Assembly (NCBI GenBank): GCA_003864495.1
Contig: ML133369.1
Location: 310,001-374,000, forward strand
Direction of reading: 5' to 3'
Origin: Nemopilema nomurai
Taxonomy: Eukaryota; Cnidaria; Scyphozoa; Rhizostomeae; Rhizostomatidae
Length of the DNA stretch: 64,000 nt
In this document: positions 37,301 through 52,300 of the stretch, in pieces
Position numbering within the stretch: the stretch's first letter is position 1
How the letters are laid out: the number at the start of each line of letters is the position of its first letter
The notes under the pieces: model-generated
What the model was told of the DNA's origin: nothing
Database searches by the model: none
Seen by the model: only the letters and a program-made list of their open reading frames with translations
Program-made: the position numbers and the translations under genes

Positions 37301-40300
37301 TTCAAATGATTTCCAAAGAAATTTAATGCTCAATTATCATTTTTTAAATCATCAGTTTTTCGGGAAAAACGTAAGGCTATAGCCTTGGAAAAACATGCAC
37401 TTTTGACAAAATTTTTTATCGTTTTTTAGACTTTTCCGCCTATAGGTGGCTCAAAAACATCAACGACGTATGTTTCAGAAGATTCCCAAAGAAATTTTAT
37501 GCTCGGTTATCAATTTTTGAATTATCAGTTTTTCGGGAAAAACGTAAGGCTATAGCCTTGGAAAAATATGCACTTTTGGTAAAAAAAATTTCATCGTATT
37601 TTAGATTTTTCCGCCTATAGGTGGCTCGAAAACATCAACGACGTATGTTTCAGAAGATTCCCAAAGAAATTTCATGTTCAGTATCATTTTTTGAATCATC
37701 AGATTTTCAGGAAAAACGTAAGGCTATAGCCTTGGAAAAACATGCACTTTTGGTAAAAAAAATTCATCGTTTTTTAGACTTTCCCGCCTATAGATAAATC
37801 AAAAACATCAACGACGTATGTTTCAGAAGATTCCCAAAGAAATTTCATGCTCAGTTATCATTTTTTGAATCATCAGATTTTCAGGAAAAACGTAAGGCTA
37901 TAGCCTTGGAAAAACATGCACTTTTCGTAAAAAAAATTTCATCGTATTTTAGACTTTTCGCCTATAGGTTGCTGGAAAACATCAACGACGTATGTTTCAG
38001 AAGATTCCCAAAGAAATTTCATGTTCAGTTATCATTTTTTGAATCATCAGATTTTCAGGAAAAACGTAAGGCTATAGCCTTGGAAAAACATGCACTTTTG
38101 GTAAAAAAAAATTCATCGTTTTTTAGACTTTCCCGCCTATAGATAAATCAAAAACATCAACGACATATTATTCAAAAAATTCCCAACACAATTTAATGCT
38201 CGGTTAACATTTTTTGAATTATCAGTTTTTTGAGAAAAACCTAAGGCTATAGCCTTGGAAAAACATGCAATTTTGGTCAACAACTTTTCATCGTGTTTTG
38301 GCCTTTTCCGCCTATAAGTGGCTTCACAATATCAACGACATATGTTTGAAGTGATTTCCAAAGAAGTTGCATGCTCCCTTATCAATTTTTCAAGCATCAG
38401 TTTTTCGGGAAAAGTAAGGCTATAACTTTGGAAAAAGATTAAATTTTTGGCTGTACATTTTCATCGTTTTTTGAACTTTTCTGCATTTAGGAAGCATGAA
38501 CACATCTTTAGATTATGTTTCAAATGATTTCCAAAGAAATTTAATGCTCAATTATCATTTTTTAAATCATCAGTTTATAGGGAAAAACGTAAGGCTATAG
38601 CCTTGGAAAAACATGCACTTTTGACAAAATTTTTTATCGTTTTTTAGACTTTTCCGCCTATAGGTGGCTCAAAAACATCAACGACGTATGTTTCAGAAGA
38701 TTCCCAAAGAAATTTTATGCTCGGTTATCAATTTTTGAATTATCAGTTTTTCGGAAAAAACGTAAGGCTATAGCCTTGGAAAAATATGCACTTTTGGTAA
38801 AAAAAATTTCATCGTATTTTAGATTTTTCCGCCTATAGGTGGCTCGAAAACATCAACGACGTATGTTTCAGAAGATTCCCAAAGAAATTTCATGTTCAGT
38901 TATCATTTTTTGAATCATCAGATTTTCAGGAAAAACGTAAGGCTAAAGCCTTGGAAAAACATGCACTTTTGGTAAAAAAAAATTCATCTTTTTTTAGACT
39001 TTCCCGCCTATAGATATATCAAAAACATCAACGACATATTATTCAAAAAATTCCCAACACTATTTAATGCTCGGTTAACATTTTTTGAATTATCAGTTTT
39101 TTGAGAAAAACGTAAGGCTATAGCCTTGGAAAAACATGCAATTTTGGTCAACAACTTTTCATCGTGTTTTGGCCTTTTCCGCCTATAAGTGGCTTCACAA
39201 TATCAACGACATATGTTTGAAGTGATTTCCAAAGAAGTTGCATGCTCCCTTATCAATTTTTCAATCATCAGTTTTTCGGGAAAAGTAAGGCTATAACTTT
39301 GGAAAAAGATTAAATTTTTGGCTGTACATTTTCATCGTTTTTTGAACTTTTCTGCATTTAGGAAGCATGAACACATCTTTAGATTATGTTTCAAATGATT
39401 TCCAAAGAAATTTAATGCTTAATTATCATTTTTTAAATCATCAGTTTTTCGGGAAAAACGTAAGGCTATAGCCTTGGAAAAACATGCACTTTTTGACAAA
39501 ATTTTTTATCGTTTTTTAGACTTTTCCGCCTATAGGTGGCTCGAAAACATCAACGACGTATGTTTCAGAAGATTCCCAAAGAAATTTTATGCTCGGTTAT
39601 CATTTTTTGAATTATCAGTTTTTCGGGAAAAACGTAAGGCTATAGCCTTGGAAAAATATGCACTTTTGGTAAAAAACATTTCATCGTATTTTAGACTTTT
39701 CCGCCTATAGGTGTTTCGAAAACATCAATGACATTTGTTTCAGAAGATTCCCAACATAATTTAATGCTCGGTTAACATTTTTTGAATCATCAGTTTTTTG
39801 AGAAAAACGTAAGACTATAGCCTTGGAAAAACATGCAATTTTGGTCAACAACTTTTCATCGTGTTTTGGCCTTTTCCGCCTATAAGTGGCTTCACAATAT
39901 CAACGACATATGTTTGAAGTGATTTCCAAAGAAGTTGCATGCTCCCTTATCAATTTTTCAATCATCAGTTTTTCGGGAAAAGTAAGGCTATAACTTTGGA
40001 AAAAGATTAAATTTTTGGCTGTACATTTTCATCGTTTTTTGAACTTTTCTGCATTTAGGAAGCATGAACACATCTTTAGATTATGTTTAAAATGATTTCC
40101 AAAGAAATTTAATGCTCCCTTATCAATTTTTCAATCATCAGTTTTTCGGGAAAAGTAAGGCTATAGCCTTGCAAAAACATGCACTTTTGATATAAAAATT
40201 TTTATCGTTTTTTAATGTTTTCCGCCTATAGGTGGCTCGAAAACATCAACGACGTATGTTTCAGAAGATTCCCAAAGAAATTTTATGCTCGGTTATCATT

Positions 40301-43300
40301 TTTTGAATTATCAGTTTTTCGGGAAAAACGTAAGGCTATATCCTTGGAAAAATATGCACTTTTGGTAAAAAAAATTTCATCGTATTTTAGATTTTTCCGC
40401 CTATAGGTGGCTCGAAAACATCAACGACGTATGTTTCAGATGATTCCCAAAGAAATTTCATGTTCAGTTATCATTTTTTGAATCATCAGATTTTCAGGAA
40501 AAACGTAAGGCTATAGCCTTGGAAAAACATGCACTTTTGGTAAAAAAAAATTCATCGTTTTTTAGACTTTCCCGCCTATAGATAAATCAAAAACATCAAC
40601 GACATATTATTCAAAAAATTCCCAACACAATTTAATGCTCGGTTAACATTTTTTGAATTATCAGTTTTTTGAGAAAAACGTAAGGCTATAGCCTTGAAAA
40701 ACATGCAATTTTGGTCAACAACTTTTCATCGTGTTTTGGCCTTTTCCGCCTATAATTGGCTTCACAATATCAACGACATATGTTTGAAGTGATTTCCAAA
40801 GAAGTTGCATGCTCCCTTATCAATTTTTCAATCATCAGTTTTTCGGGAAAAGTAAGGCTATAACTTTGGAAAAAGATTAAATTTTTGGCTGTACATTTTC
40901 ATCGTTTTTTGAACTTTTCTGCATTTAGGAAGCATGAACACATCTTTAGATTATGTTTCAAATGATTTCCAAAGAAATTTAATGCTCCCTTATCAATTTT
41001 TCAATCATCAGTTTTTCGGGAAAAGTAAGGCTATAGCCTTGCAAAAACATGCACTTTTGGTAAAAAAATTTTTATCGTTTTTTAATGTTTTCCGCCTATA
41101 GGTGGCTCGAAAACATCAACGACGTATGTTTCAGAAGATTCCCAAAGAAATTTTATGCTCGGTTATCATTTTTTGAATTATCAGTTTTTCGGGAAAAACG
41201 TAAGGCTATATCCTTGGAAAAATATGCACTTTTGGTAAAAAAAATTTCATCGTATTTTAGATTTTTCCGCCTATAGGTGGCTCGAAAACATCAACGACGT
41301 ATGTTTCAGAAGATTCCCAAAGAAATTTCATGTTCAGTTATCATTTTTTGAATCATCAGATTTTCAGGAAAAACGTAAGGCTATAGCCTTGGAAAAACAT
41401 GCACTTTTGGTAAAAAAAAATTCATCGTTTTTAGACTTTCCCGCCTATAGATAAATCAAAAACATCAACGACATATTATTCAAAAAATTCCCAACACAAT
41501 TTAATGCTCGGTTAACATTTTTGAATTATCAGTTTTTTGAGAAAACGTAAGGCTATAGCCTTGGAAAAACATGCAATTTTGGTCAAAACTTTTCATCGTG
41601 TTTTGGCCTTTTCCGCCTATAAGTGGCTTCACAATATCAACGACATATGTTTGAAGTGATTTCCAAAGAAGTTGCATGCTCCCTTATCAATTTTTCAAGC
41701 ATCAGTTTTTCGGGAAAAGTAAGGCTATAACTTTGGAAAAAGATTAAATTTTTGGCTGTACATTTCATCGTTTTTTGAACTTTTCTGCATTTAGGAAGCA
41801 TGAACACATCTTTAGATTATGTTTCAAATGATTTCCAAAGAAATTTAATGCTCAATTATCATTTTTTAAATCATCAGTTTTTCGGGAAAAACGTAAGGCT
41901 ATAGCCTTGGAAAAACATGCACTTTTGACAAAATTTTTTATCGTTTTTTAGACTTTTCCGCCTATAGGTGGCTCAAAAACATCAACGACGTATGTTTCAG
42001 AAGATTCCCAAAGAAATTTTATGCTCGGTTATCAATTTTTGAATTATCAGTTTTTCGGGAAAAACGTAAGGCTATAGCCTTGGAAAAATATGCACTTTTG
42101 GTAAAAAAAATTTCATCGTATTTTAGATTTTTCCGCCTATAGGTGGCTCGAAAACATCAACGACGTATGTTTCAGAAGATTCCCAAAGAAATTTCATGTT
42201 CAGTTATCATTTTTTGAATCATCAGATTTTCAGGAAAAACGTAAGGCTATAGCCTTGGAAAAACATGCACTTTTGGTAAAAAAAAGTTCATCGTTTTTTA
42301 GACTTTCCCGCCTATAGATAAATCAAAAACATCAACGACATATTATTCAAAAAATTCCCAACACTATTTAATGCTCGGTTAACATTTTTTGAATTATCAG
42401 TTTTTTGAGAAAAACGTAAGGCTATAGCCTTGGAAAAACATGCAATTTTGGTCAACAACTTTTCATCGTGTTTTGGCCTTTTCCGCCTATAATTGGCTTC
42501 ACAATATCAACGACATATGTTTGAAGTGATTTCCAAAGAAGTTGCATGCTCCCTTATCAATTTTTCAATCATCAGTTTTTCGGGAAAAGTAAGGCTATAA
42601 CTTTGGAAAAAGATTAAATTTTTGGCTGTACATTTTCATCGTTTTTTGAACTTTTCTGCATTTAGGAAGCATGAACACATCTTTAGATTATGTTTCAAAT
42701 GATTTCCAAAGAAATTTAATGCTCCCTTATCAATTTTTCAATCATCAGTTTTTCGGGAAAAGTAAGGCTATAGCCTTGCAAAAACATGCACTTTTGGTAA
42801 AAAAATTTTTATCGTTTTTTAATGTTTTCCGCCTATAGGTGGCTCGAAAACATCAACGACGTATGTTTCAGAAGATTCCCAAAGAAATTTTATGCTCGGT
42901 TATCATTTTTTGAATTATCAGTTTTTCGGGAAAAACGTAAGGCTATATCCTTGGAAAAATATGCACTTTTGGTAAAAAAAAATTTCATCGTATTTTAGAT
43001 TTTTCCGCCTATAGGTGGCTCGAAAACATCAACGACGTATGTTTCAGAAGATTCCCAAAGAAATTTCATGTTCAGTTATCATTTTTTGAATCATCAGATT
43101 TTCAGGAAAAACGTAAGGCTATAGCCTTGGAAAAACATGCACTTTTGGTAAAAAAAAATTCATCGTTTTTAGACTTTCCCGCCTATAGATAAATCAAAAA
43201 CATCAACGACATATTATTCAAAAAATTCCCAACACAATTTAATGCTCGGTTAACATTTTTTGAATTATCAGTTTTTTGAGAAAAACGTAAGGCTATAGCC

Positions 43301-46300
43301 TTGGAAAAACATGCAATTTTGGTCAACAACTTTTCATCGTGTTTTGGCCTTTTCCGCCTATAAGTGGCTTCACAATATCAACGACATATGTTTGAAGTGA
43401 TTTCCAAAGAAGTTGCATGCTCCCTTATCAATTTTTCAAGCATCAGTTTTTCGGGAAAAGTAAGGCTATAACTTTGGAAAAAGATTAAATTTTTGGCTGT
43501 ACATTTTCATCGTTTTTTGAACTTTTCTGCATTTAGGAAGCATGAACACATCTTTAGATTATGTTTCAAATGATTTCCAAAGAAATTTAATGCTCAATTA
43601 TCATTTTTTAAATCATCAGTTTTTCGGGAAAAACGTAAGGCTATAGCCTTGGAAAAACATGCACTTTTGACAAAATTTTTTATCGTTTTTTAGACTTTTC
43701 CGCCTATAGGTGGCTCAAAAACATCAACGACGTATGTTTCAGAAGATTCCCAAAGAAATTTTATGCTCGGTTATCAATTTTTGAATTATCAGTTTTTCGG
43801 GAAAAACGTAAGGCTATAGCCTTGGAAAAATATGCACTTTTGGTAAAAAAAATTTCATCGTATTTTAGATTTTTCCGCCTATAGGTGGCTCGAAAACATC
43901 AACGACGTATGTTTCAGAGGATTCCCAAAGAAATTTCATGTTCAGTTATCATTTTTTGAATCATCAGATTTTCAGGAAAAACGTAAGGCTATAGCCTTGG
44001 AAAAACATGCACTTTTGGTAAAAAAAAATTCATCGTTTTTTAGACTTTCCCGCCTATAGATAAATCAAAAACATCAACGACATATTATTCAAAAAATTCC
44101 CAACACTATTTAATGCTCGGTTAACATTTTTTGAATTATAAGTTTTTCGGGAAAAACGTAAGGCTATAGCCTTGGAAAAATATGCACTTTTGGTAAAAAA
44201 ATTTCATCAGATTTTAGAATTTTCCGCCTATAGGTAGTTCGAAAACATCAACGACATTTGTTTGAAGTGATTTCCAGAGAAGTTGCATGCTCCCTTATCA
44301 ATTTTTCAATCATCAGTTTTTCGGGAAAAGTAAGGCTATAACCTTGGAAAAAGATGAAATTTTTGGTTGTACATTTTCATCGTTTTTTGAACTCTTCTGC
44401 ATTTAGGAAGCATGAACACATCTTTAGATTATGTTTCAAATGATTTCGAAAGAAATTTAATGCTCAATTATCATTTTTTGAATCATCAGATTTTCGGGAA
44501 AACGTAAGGCTATAGCCTTGCAAAAACATGCACTTTTGGTAAAAAAAATTTGATCGTTTTTTAGACTTTCCCGCCTAAAGATGGATCAAAAACATCAACG
44601 ACATATGTTTCAAAAAATTCCCAACATAATTTAATGCTCGGTTAACATTTTTTGAATCATCAGTTTTTTGAGAAAAAAAAAGGCTATAGCCTTGGAAAAA
44701 TATGCACTTTTGGTAAAAAAATTTCATCAGATTTTAGAATTTTCCGCCTATAGGTAGTTCGAAAACATCAACGACATATGTTTGAAGTGATTTCCAAAGA
44801 AGTTGCATGCTCCCTTATCAATTTTTCAATCATCAGTTTTTCGGGAAAAGTAAGGCTATAACTTTGGAAAAAGATTAAATTTTTGGCTGTACATTTTCAT
44901 CGTTTTTTGAACTTTTCTGCATTTAGGAAGCATGGACACATCTTTAGATTATGTTTCAAATGATTTCCAAAGAAATTTAATGCTCCCTTATCAATTTTTC
45001 AATCATCAGTTTTTTGGGAAAAGTAAGGCTATAGCCTTGGAAAAATATGCACTTTTGGTAAAAAAAATTTCATCGTATTTTAGATTTTTCCGCCTATAGG
45101 TGGCTCGAAAACATCAACGACGTATGTTTCAGAAGAGTCCCAAAGAAATTTCATGCTCAGTTATCATTTTTTGAATCATCAGATTTTCAGGAAAAACGTA
45201 AGGCTATAGCCTTGGAAAAACATGCACTTTTGGTAAAAAAAAATTCATCGTTTTTTAGACTTTCCCGCCTAAAGATAAATCAAAAACATCAACGACATAT
45301 GTTTCAAAAAATTCTCAACACAATTTAATGCTCGGTTAACATTTTTTGAATTATAAGTTTTTCGGGAAAAACGTAAGGCTATAGCCTTGGAAAAATATGC
45401 ACTTTTGGTAAAAAAATTTCATCAGATTTTAGAATTTACCGCCTATAGGTAGTTCGAAAACATCAACGACATTTGTTTGAAGTGATTTCCAGAGAAGTTG
45501 CATGCTCCCTTATCAATTTTTCAATCATCAGTTTTTCGGGAAAAGTAAGGCTATAACCTTGGAAAAAGATGAAATTTTTGGTTGTACATTTTCATCGTTT
45601 TTTGAACTCTTCTGCATTTAGGAAGCATGAACACATCTTTAGATTATGTTTCAAATGATTTCCAAAGAAATTTAATGCTCCCTTATCAATTTTTCAATCA
45701 TCAGTTTTTCGGGAAAAGTAAGGCTATAGCCTTGCAAAAACATGCACTTTTGGTAAAAAATTTTTTATCGTTTTTTAATGTTTTCCGCCTATAGGTGGCT
45801 CGAAAACATCAACGACGTATGTTTCAGAAGATTCCCAAAGAAATTTTATGCTCGGTTATCAATTTTTGAATATCAGTTTTTCGGGAAAAAACGTAAGGCT
45901 ATAGCCTTGGAAAAATATGCACTTTTTGGTAAAAAAATTTCATCGTATTTTAGACTTTTCCGCCTATAGGTGGTTCGAAAACATCAATGACATTTGTTTC
46001 AGAAGATTCCCAACATAATTTAATGCTCGGTTAACATTTTTTGAATCATCAGTTTTTTGAGAAAAACGTAAGGCTATAGCCTTGGAAAAACATGCAATTT
46101 TGGTCAACAACTTTTCATCGTGTTTTGGCCTTTTCCGCCTATAAGTGGCTTCACAATATCAACGACATATGTTTGAAGTGATTTCCAAAGAAGTTGCATG
46201 CTCCTTATCAATTTTTCAAGCATCAGTTTTTCGGGAAAAGTAAGGCTATAACTTTGGAAAAAGATTAAATTTTTGGCTGTACATTTTCATCGTTTTTTGA

Positions 46301-49300
46301 ACTTTTCTGCATTTAGGAAGCATGAACACATCTTTAGATTATGTTTCAAATGATTTCCAAAGAAATTTAATGCTCAATTATCATTTTTTAAATCATCAGT
46401 TTTTCGGGAAAAACGTAAGGCTATAGCCTTGGAAAAACATGCACTTTTGACAAAAATTTTTTATCGTTTTTAGACTTTTCCGCCTATAGGTGGCTCGAAA
46501 ACATCAACGACGTATGTTTCAGAAGATTCCCAAAGAAATTTTATGCTCGGTTATCATTTTTTGAATTATAAGTTTTTCGGGAAAACGTAAGGCTATAGCC
46601 TTGGAAAAATAACTTTGGTAAAAAAATTTCATCAGATTTTAGAATTTTCCGCCTATAGGTAGTTCGAAAACAAACGATTTGTTTGAAGTGATTTCCAGAG
46701 AAGTTGCATGCTCCCTTATCAATTTTTCAATCATCAGTTTTTCGGGAAAAGTAAGGCTATAACCTTGGAAAAAGATGAAATTTTTGGTTGTACATTTTCA
46801 TCGTTTTTTGAACTCTTCTGCATTTAGGAAGCAATCTTTAGATTATGTTTCAATGATTTCCTAAGAAATTTAATGCTCCCTTATCAATTTTTCAATCATC
46901 AGTTTTTCGGGAAAAGTAAGGCTATAGCCTTGCAAAAACATGCACTTTTGGTAAAAATTTTTTATCGTTTTTAATGTGGGTGAACATCAACGACGTATGT
47001 TTCAGAAGATTCCCAAGAAATTTTATGCTCGGTTATCATTTTTTGAATTATCAGTTTTTCGGGAAAAACGTAAGGCTATAGCCTTGGAAAAATATGCACT
47101 TTTGGTAAAAAACATTTCATCGTATTTTAGACTTTTCCGCCTATAGGTGGCTCGAAAACATCAACGACGTATGTTTCAGAAGATTCCCAAAGAAATTTTA
47201 TGCTCGGTTATCATTTTTTGAATTATCAGTTTTTCGGGAAAAACGTAAGGCTATAGCCTTGGAAAAATATGCACTTTTGGTAAAAAACATTTCATCGTAT
47301 TTTAGATTTTTCCGCCTATAGGTGGCTCGAAAACATCAACGACGTATGTTTCAGAAGAGTCCCAAAGAAATTTCATGCTCAGTTATCATTTTTTGAATCA
47401 TCAGATTTTCAGGAAAAACGTAAGGCTATAGCCTTGGAAAAACATGCACTTTTGGTAAAAAAAATTCATCGTTTTTTTAGACTTTCCGGCCTAAAGATAA
47501 TCAAAACACATCAACGACATATGTTTCAAAAAATTCTCACACAATTTAATGCTCGGTTAACATTTTTTGAATTATAAGTTTTTCGGGAAAAACGTAAGGC
47601 TATAGCCTTGGAAAAATATGCACTTTTGGTAAAAAAATTTCATCAGATTTTAGAATTTTCCGCCTATAGGTAGTTCGAAAACATCAACGACATTTGTTTG
47701 AAGTGATTTCCAGAGAAGTTGCATGCTCCCTTATCAATTTTTCAATCATCAGTTTTTCGGGAAAAGTAAGGCTATAACCTTGGAAAAAGATGAAATTTTT
47801 GGTTGTACATTTTCATCGTTTTTTGAACTCTTCTGCATTTAGGAAGCATGAACACATCTTTAGATTATGTTTCAAATGATTTCCAAAGAAATTTAATGCT
47901 CCCTTATCAATTTTTCAATCATCAGTTTTCGGGAAAAGTAAGGCTATAGCCTTGCAAAAACATGCACTTTTGGTAAAAAATTTTTTATCGTTTTTTAATG
48001 TTTTCCGCCTATAGGTGGCTCGAAAACATCAACGACGTATGTTTCAGAAGATTCCCAAAGAAATTTTATGCTCGGTTATCATTTTTTGAATTATCAGTTT
48101 TTCGGGAAAAACGTAAGGCTATAGCCTTGGAAAAATATGCACTTTTGGTAAAAAACATTTCATCGTATTTTAGACTTTTCCGCCTATAGGTGGTTCGAAA
48201 ACATCAATGACATTTGTTTCAGAAGATTCCCAACATAATTTAATAATCGGTTAACATTTTTTGAATCATCAGTTTTTTGAGAAAAACGTAAGGCTATAGC
48301 CTTGGAAAAACATGCAATTTTGGTCAACAACTTTTCATCGTGTTTTGGCCTTTTCCGCCTATAAGTGGCTTCACAATATCAACGACATATGTTTGAAGTG
48401 ATTTCCAAAGAAGTTGCATGCTCCCTTATCAATTTTTCAATCATCAGTTTTTCGGGAAAAGTAAGGCTATAACTTTGGAAAAAGATTAAATTTTTGGCTC
48501 TACATTTTCATCGTTTTTTGAACTTTTCTGCATTTAGGAAGCATGAACACATCTTTAGATTATGTTTCAAATGATTTCCAAAGAAATTTAATGCTCCCTT
48601 ATCAATTTTTCAATCATCAGTTTTTCGGGAAAAGTAAGGCTATAGCCTTGCAAAAACATGCACTTTTGGTAAAAAAATTTGTATCGTTTTTTAATGTTTT
48701 CCGCCTATAGGTGGCTCGAAAACATCAACGACGTATGTTTCAGAAGATTCCTAAAGAAATTTTATGCTCGGTTATCATTTTTTGAATTATCAGTTTTTCG
48801 GGAAAAACGTAAGGCTATAGCCTTGGAAAAATATGCACTTTTGGTAAAAAAAATTTCATCGTATTTCAGACTTTTCCGCCTATAGGTGGTTCGAAAACAT
48901 CAATGACATTTGTTTCAGAAGATTCCCAACATAATTTAATGCTCGGTTAACATTTTTTGAATCATCAGTTTTTTGAGAAAAACGTAAGGCTATAGCCTTG
49001 GAAAAACATGCAATTTTGGTCAACAACTTTTCATCGTGTTTTGGCCTTTTCCGCCAATAAGTGGCTTCACAATATCAACGACATATGTTTGAAGTGATTT
49101 CCAAAGAAGTTGCATGCTCCCTTATCAATTTTTCAATCATCAGTTTTTCGGGAAAAGTAAGGCTATAACTTTGGAAAAAGATTAAATTTTTGGCTGTACA
49201 TTTTCATCGTTTTTTGAACTTTTCAGCATTTAGGAAGCATGAACACATCTTTCGATTATGTTTCAAATGATTTCCAAAGAAATTTAACGCTCCCTTATCA

Positions 49301-52300
49301 ATTTTTCAATCATCAGTTTTTCGGGAAAAGTAAGGCTATAGCCTTGGAAAAATATTCACTTTTGGTAAAAAAAATTTCATCGTATTTTAGACTTTTCCGC
49401 CTATAGGTGGTTCGAAAACATCAATGACATTTGTTTCAGAAGATTCCCAAAGAAATTTTAAGCTCGGTTACCAATTTTTGAATCATCATTTTTTGTGGAA
49501 AAACGTTAGGCTATAGCCTTTGAAAAACATGCACTTTTGACAAAAACTTTTTTATCGTTTTTTAGACTTTTCCGCCTATAGGTGGCTCGAAAACATCAAC
49601 GACGTATGTTCTAAAAGATTCCCAAAAAAATTTTATTCTTGGTTATCAATTTTTGAATTATCAGTTTTTTGAGAAAAACATAAGGCTATAGCCTTGGAAA
49701 AACATGCATTTTTGATCAAGAACTTTTCATCGTGTTTTGGTTATTTCCGCCTATAAGTGGCTTCTCAATATCAACGACATATGTTTGAAGTGATTTCAAG
49801 AGAAGTTGCATGCTCCCTTATCAATTTTTCAATCATCAGTTTTTCGGGAAAAGTAAGGCTATAACTTTGGAAAAAGATTAAATTTTTGGTTGTACATTTT
49901 CATCGTTTTTTGAACTTTTCTGCATTTAGGAAGCATGAACACATCTTTAGATTATGTTTCAAATGATTTCCAAAGAAATTTAATGCTCAATTATCATTTT
50001 TTGAATCATCAGATTTTTGGAAAAACGTAAGGCTATAGCCTTGCAAAAACATGCACTTTTGGTAAAAATTTTTTTATCGTTTTTTAATGTTTTCCGCCTA
50101 TAGGTGGCTCGAAAACATCAACGACGTATGTTTCAGAAGATTCCCAAAGAAATTTTATGCTCGGTTATCATTTTTTGAATTATCAGTTTTTCGGGAAAAA
50201 CGTAAGGATATATCCTTGGAAAAATATGCACTTTTGGTAAAAAAAATTTCATCGTATTTTAGATTTTTCCGCCTATAGGTGGCTCGAAAACATCAACGAC
50301 GTATGTTTCAGAAGATTCCCAAAGAAATTTCATGCTCCGTTATCATTTTTTGAATCATCAGATTTTCTGGAAAAACGTAAGGCTATAGCCTTGGAAAAAG
50401 TTTCACTTTTGACAAAAAATTTTTCTATCGTTTTTTAATGTTTTCCGCCTATAGGTGGCTCGAAAACATCAACGACGTATGTTTCAGAAGATTCCCAAAG
50501 AAATTTTATGCTCGGTTATCAATTTTTGAATTATCAGTTTTTCGGGAAAAACGCAAGGCTATAGCCTTGGAAAAACATGCACTTTTGACGAAAAGATTTC
50601 TATCGTTTTTTAGACTTTTCCGCCTATAGGTGGCTCGAAAACATAAACGACGTATGTTCTCAAAGAGTCCCAAAGAAATTTTATTCTCGGTTATCAATTT
50701 TTGAATTATCAGTTTTTTGAGAAAAACATAAGGCTATAGCCTTGGAAAAACATGCATTTTTGATCAAGAACTTTTCATCGTGTTTTGGATATTTCCGCCT
50801 ATAAGTAGCTTCTCAATATCAACGACATATGTTTGAAGTGATTTCAAGAGAAGTTGCATGCTCCCTTATCAATTTTTCAATCATCAGTTTTTCGGGAAAA
50901 GTAAGGCTATAACTTTGGAAAAAGATTAATATTTTGGTTGTACATTTTCATCGTTTTTTGAACTTTTCTGCATTTAGGAAGCATGAACACATCTTTAGAT
51001 TATGTTTCAAATGATTTCAAAAGAAATTTTATGCTCATTTATCATTTTTTGAATCATCAGATATTCGGAAAAACGTAAGGCTATAGCCTTGCAAAATCAT
51101 GCACTTTTGGTAAAAAAATTTTCATCGTATTTTAGACTTTTCGCCTATAGGTTGCTGGAAAACATCAACGACGTATGTTTCAGAAGATTCCCAAAGAAAT
51201 TTCATGCTCAGTTATCATTTTTTGAATCATCAGATTTTCAGGAAAAACGTAAGGCTATAGCCTTGGAAAAACATGCACTTTTGGTTAAAAAATAATTCAT
51301 CGTTTTTTAGACTTTCCCGCCTAAAGATAAATCAAAAACATCAACGACATATGTTTCAAAAAATTCTCAACACAATTTAATGCTCGGTTAACATTTTTTG
51401 AATTATCAGTTTTTCGGGAAAAACGTAAGGCTATAGCCTTGGAAAAACATGCACTTTTGACAAAATTTTTTAATCGTTTTTTAGACTTTTCCGCCTATAG
51501 GTGGCTCGAAAACATCAACGACGTATGTTCTAAAGGATTTCCAAAGAAATTTTATTCTCGGTTATCAATTTTTGAATTATCAGTTTTTTTGAGAAAAACG
51601 TAAGGTTATAGCCTTGGAAAAACATGCATTTTTGATCAAGAACTTTTCATCGTGTTTTGTACTTTTCCGCCTATAGGTGGCTCGAAAACATCAATGACGT
51701 ATTTTTTAAAAGATTCCCAAAGAAATTTTATGCTCGGTTATCAATTTTTGAATTATCAGTTATTCGGGAAAAACGTAAGGCTATAGCCTTGGAAAAAGTT
51801 TCACTTTTGACAAAAAATTTTTTATCGTTTATAATGTTTTCCGCCTATAGGTGGCTCGAAAACATCAACGACGTATGTTTCAGAAGATTCCCAAAGAAAT
51901 TTTATGCTCGGTTATCAATTTTTGAATTATCAGTTTTTCGGGAAAAACGCAAGGCTATAGCCTTGGAAAAACATGCACTTTTGACGAAAAAATTTCTATC
52001 GTTTTTTAGACTTTTCCGCCTATAGGTGGCTCGAAAACATCAACGACGTATGTTCTCAAAGAGTCCCAAAGAAATTTTATTCTCGGTTATCAATTTTTGA
52101 ATTATCAGTTTTTTGAGAAAAACATAAGGCTATAGCCTTGGAAAAACTTGCATTGCCAGAGAAGTTGCATGCTCCGTTATCCATTTTTCAATCATAAATT
52201 TTTCGGGAAAACGTAAGGCTTTAATCTTGGAAAAACATACAATTTTTTGTTCAACATTTTTATTGTTTTTTACACTTTCCTGCATCTAGGGAGCATGAAC

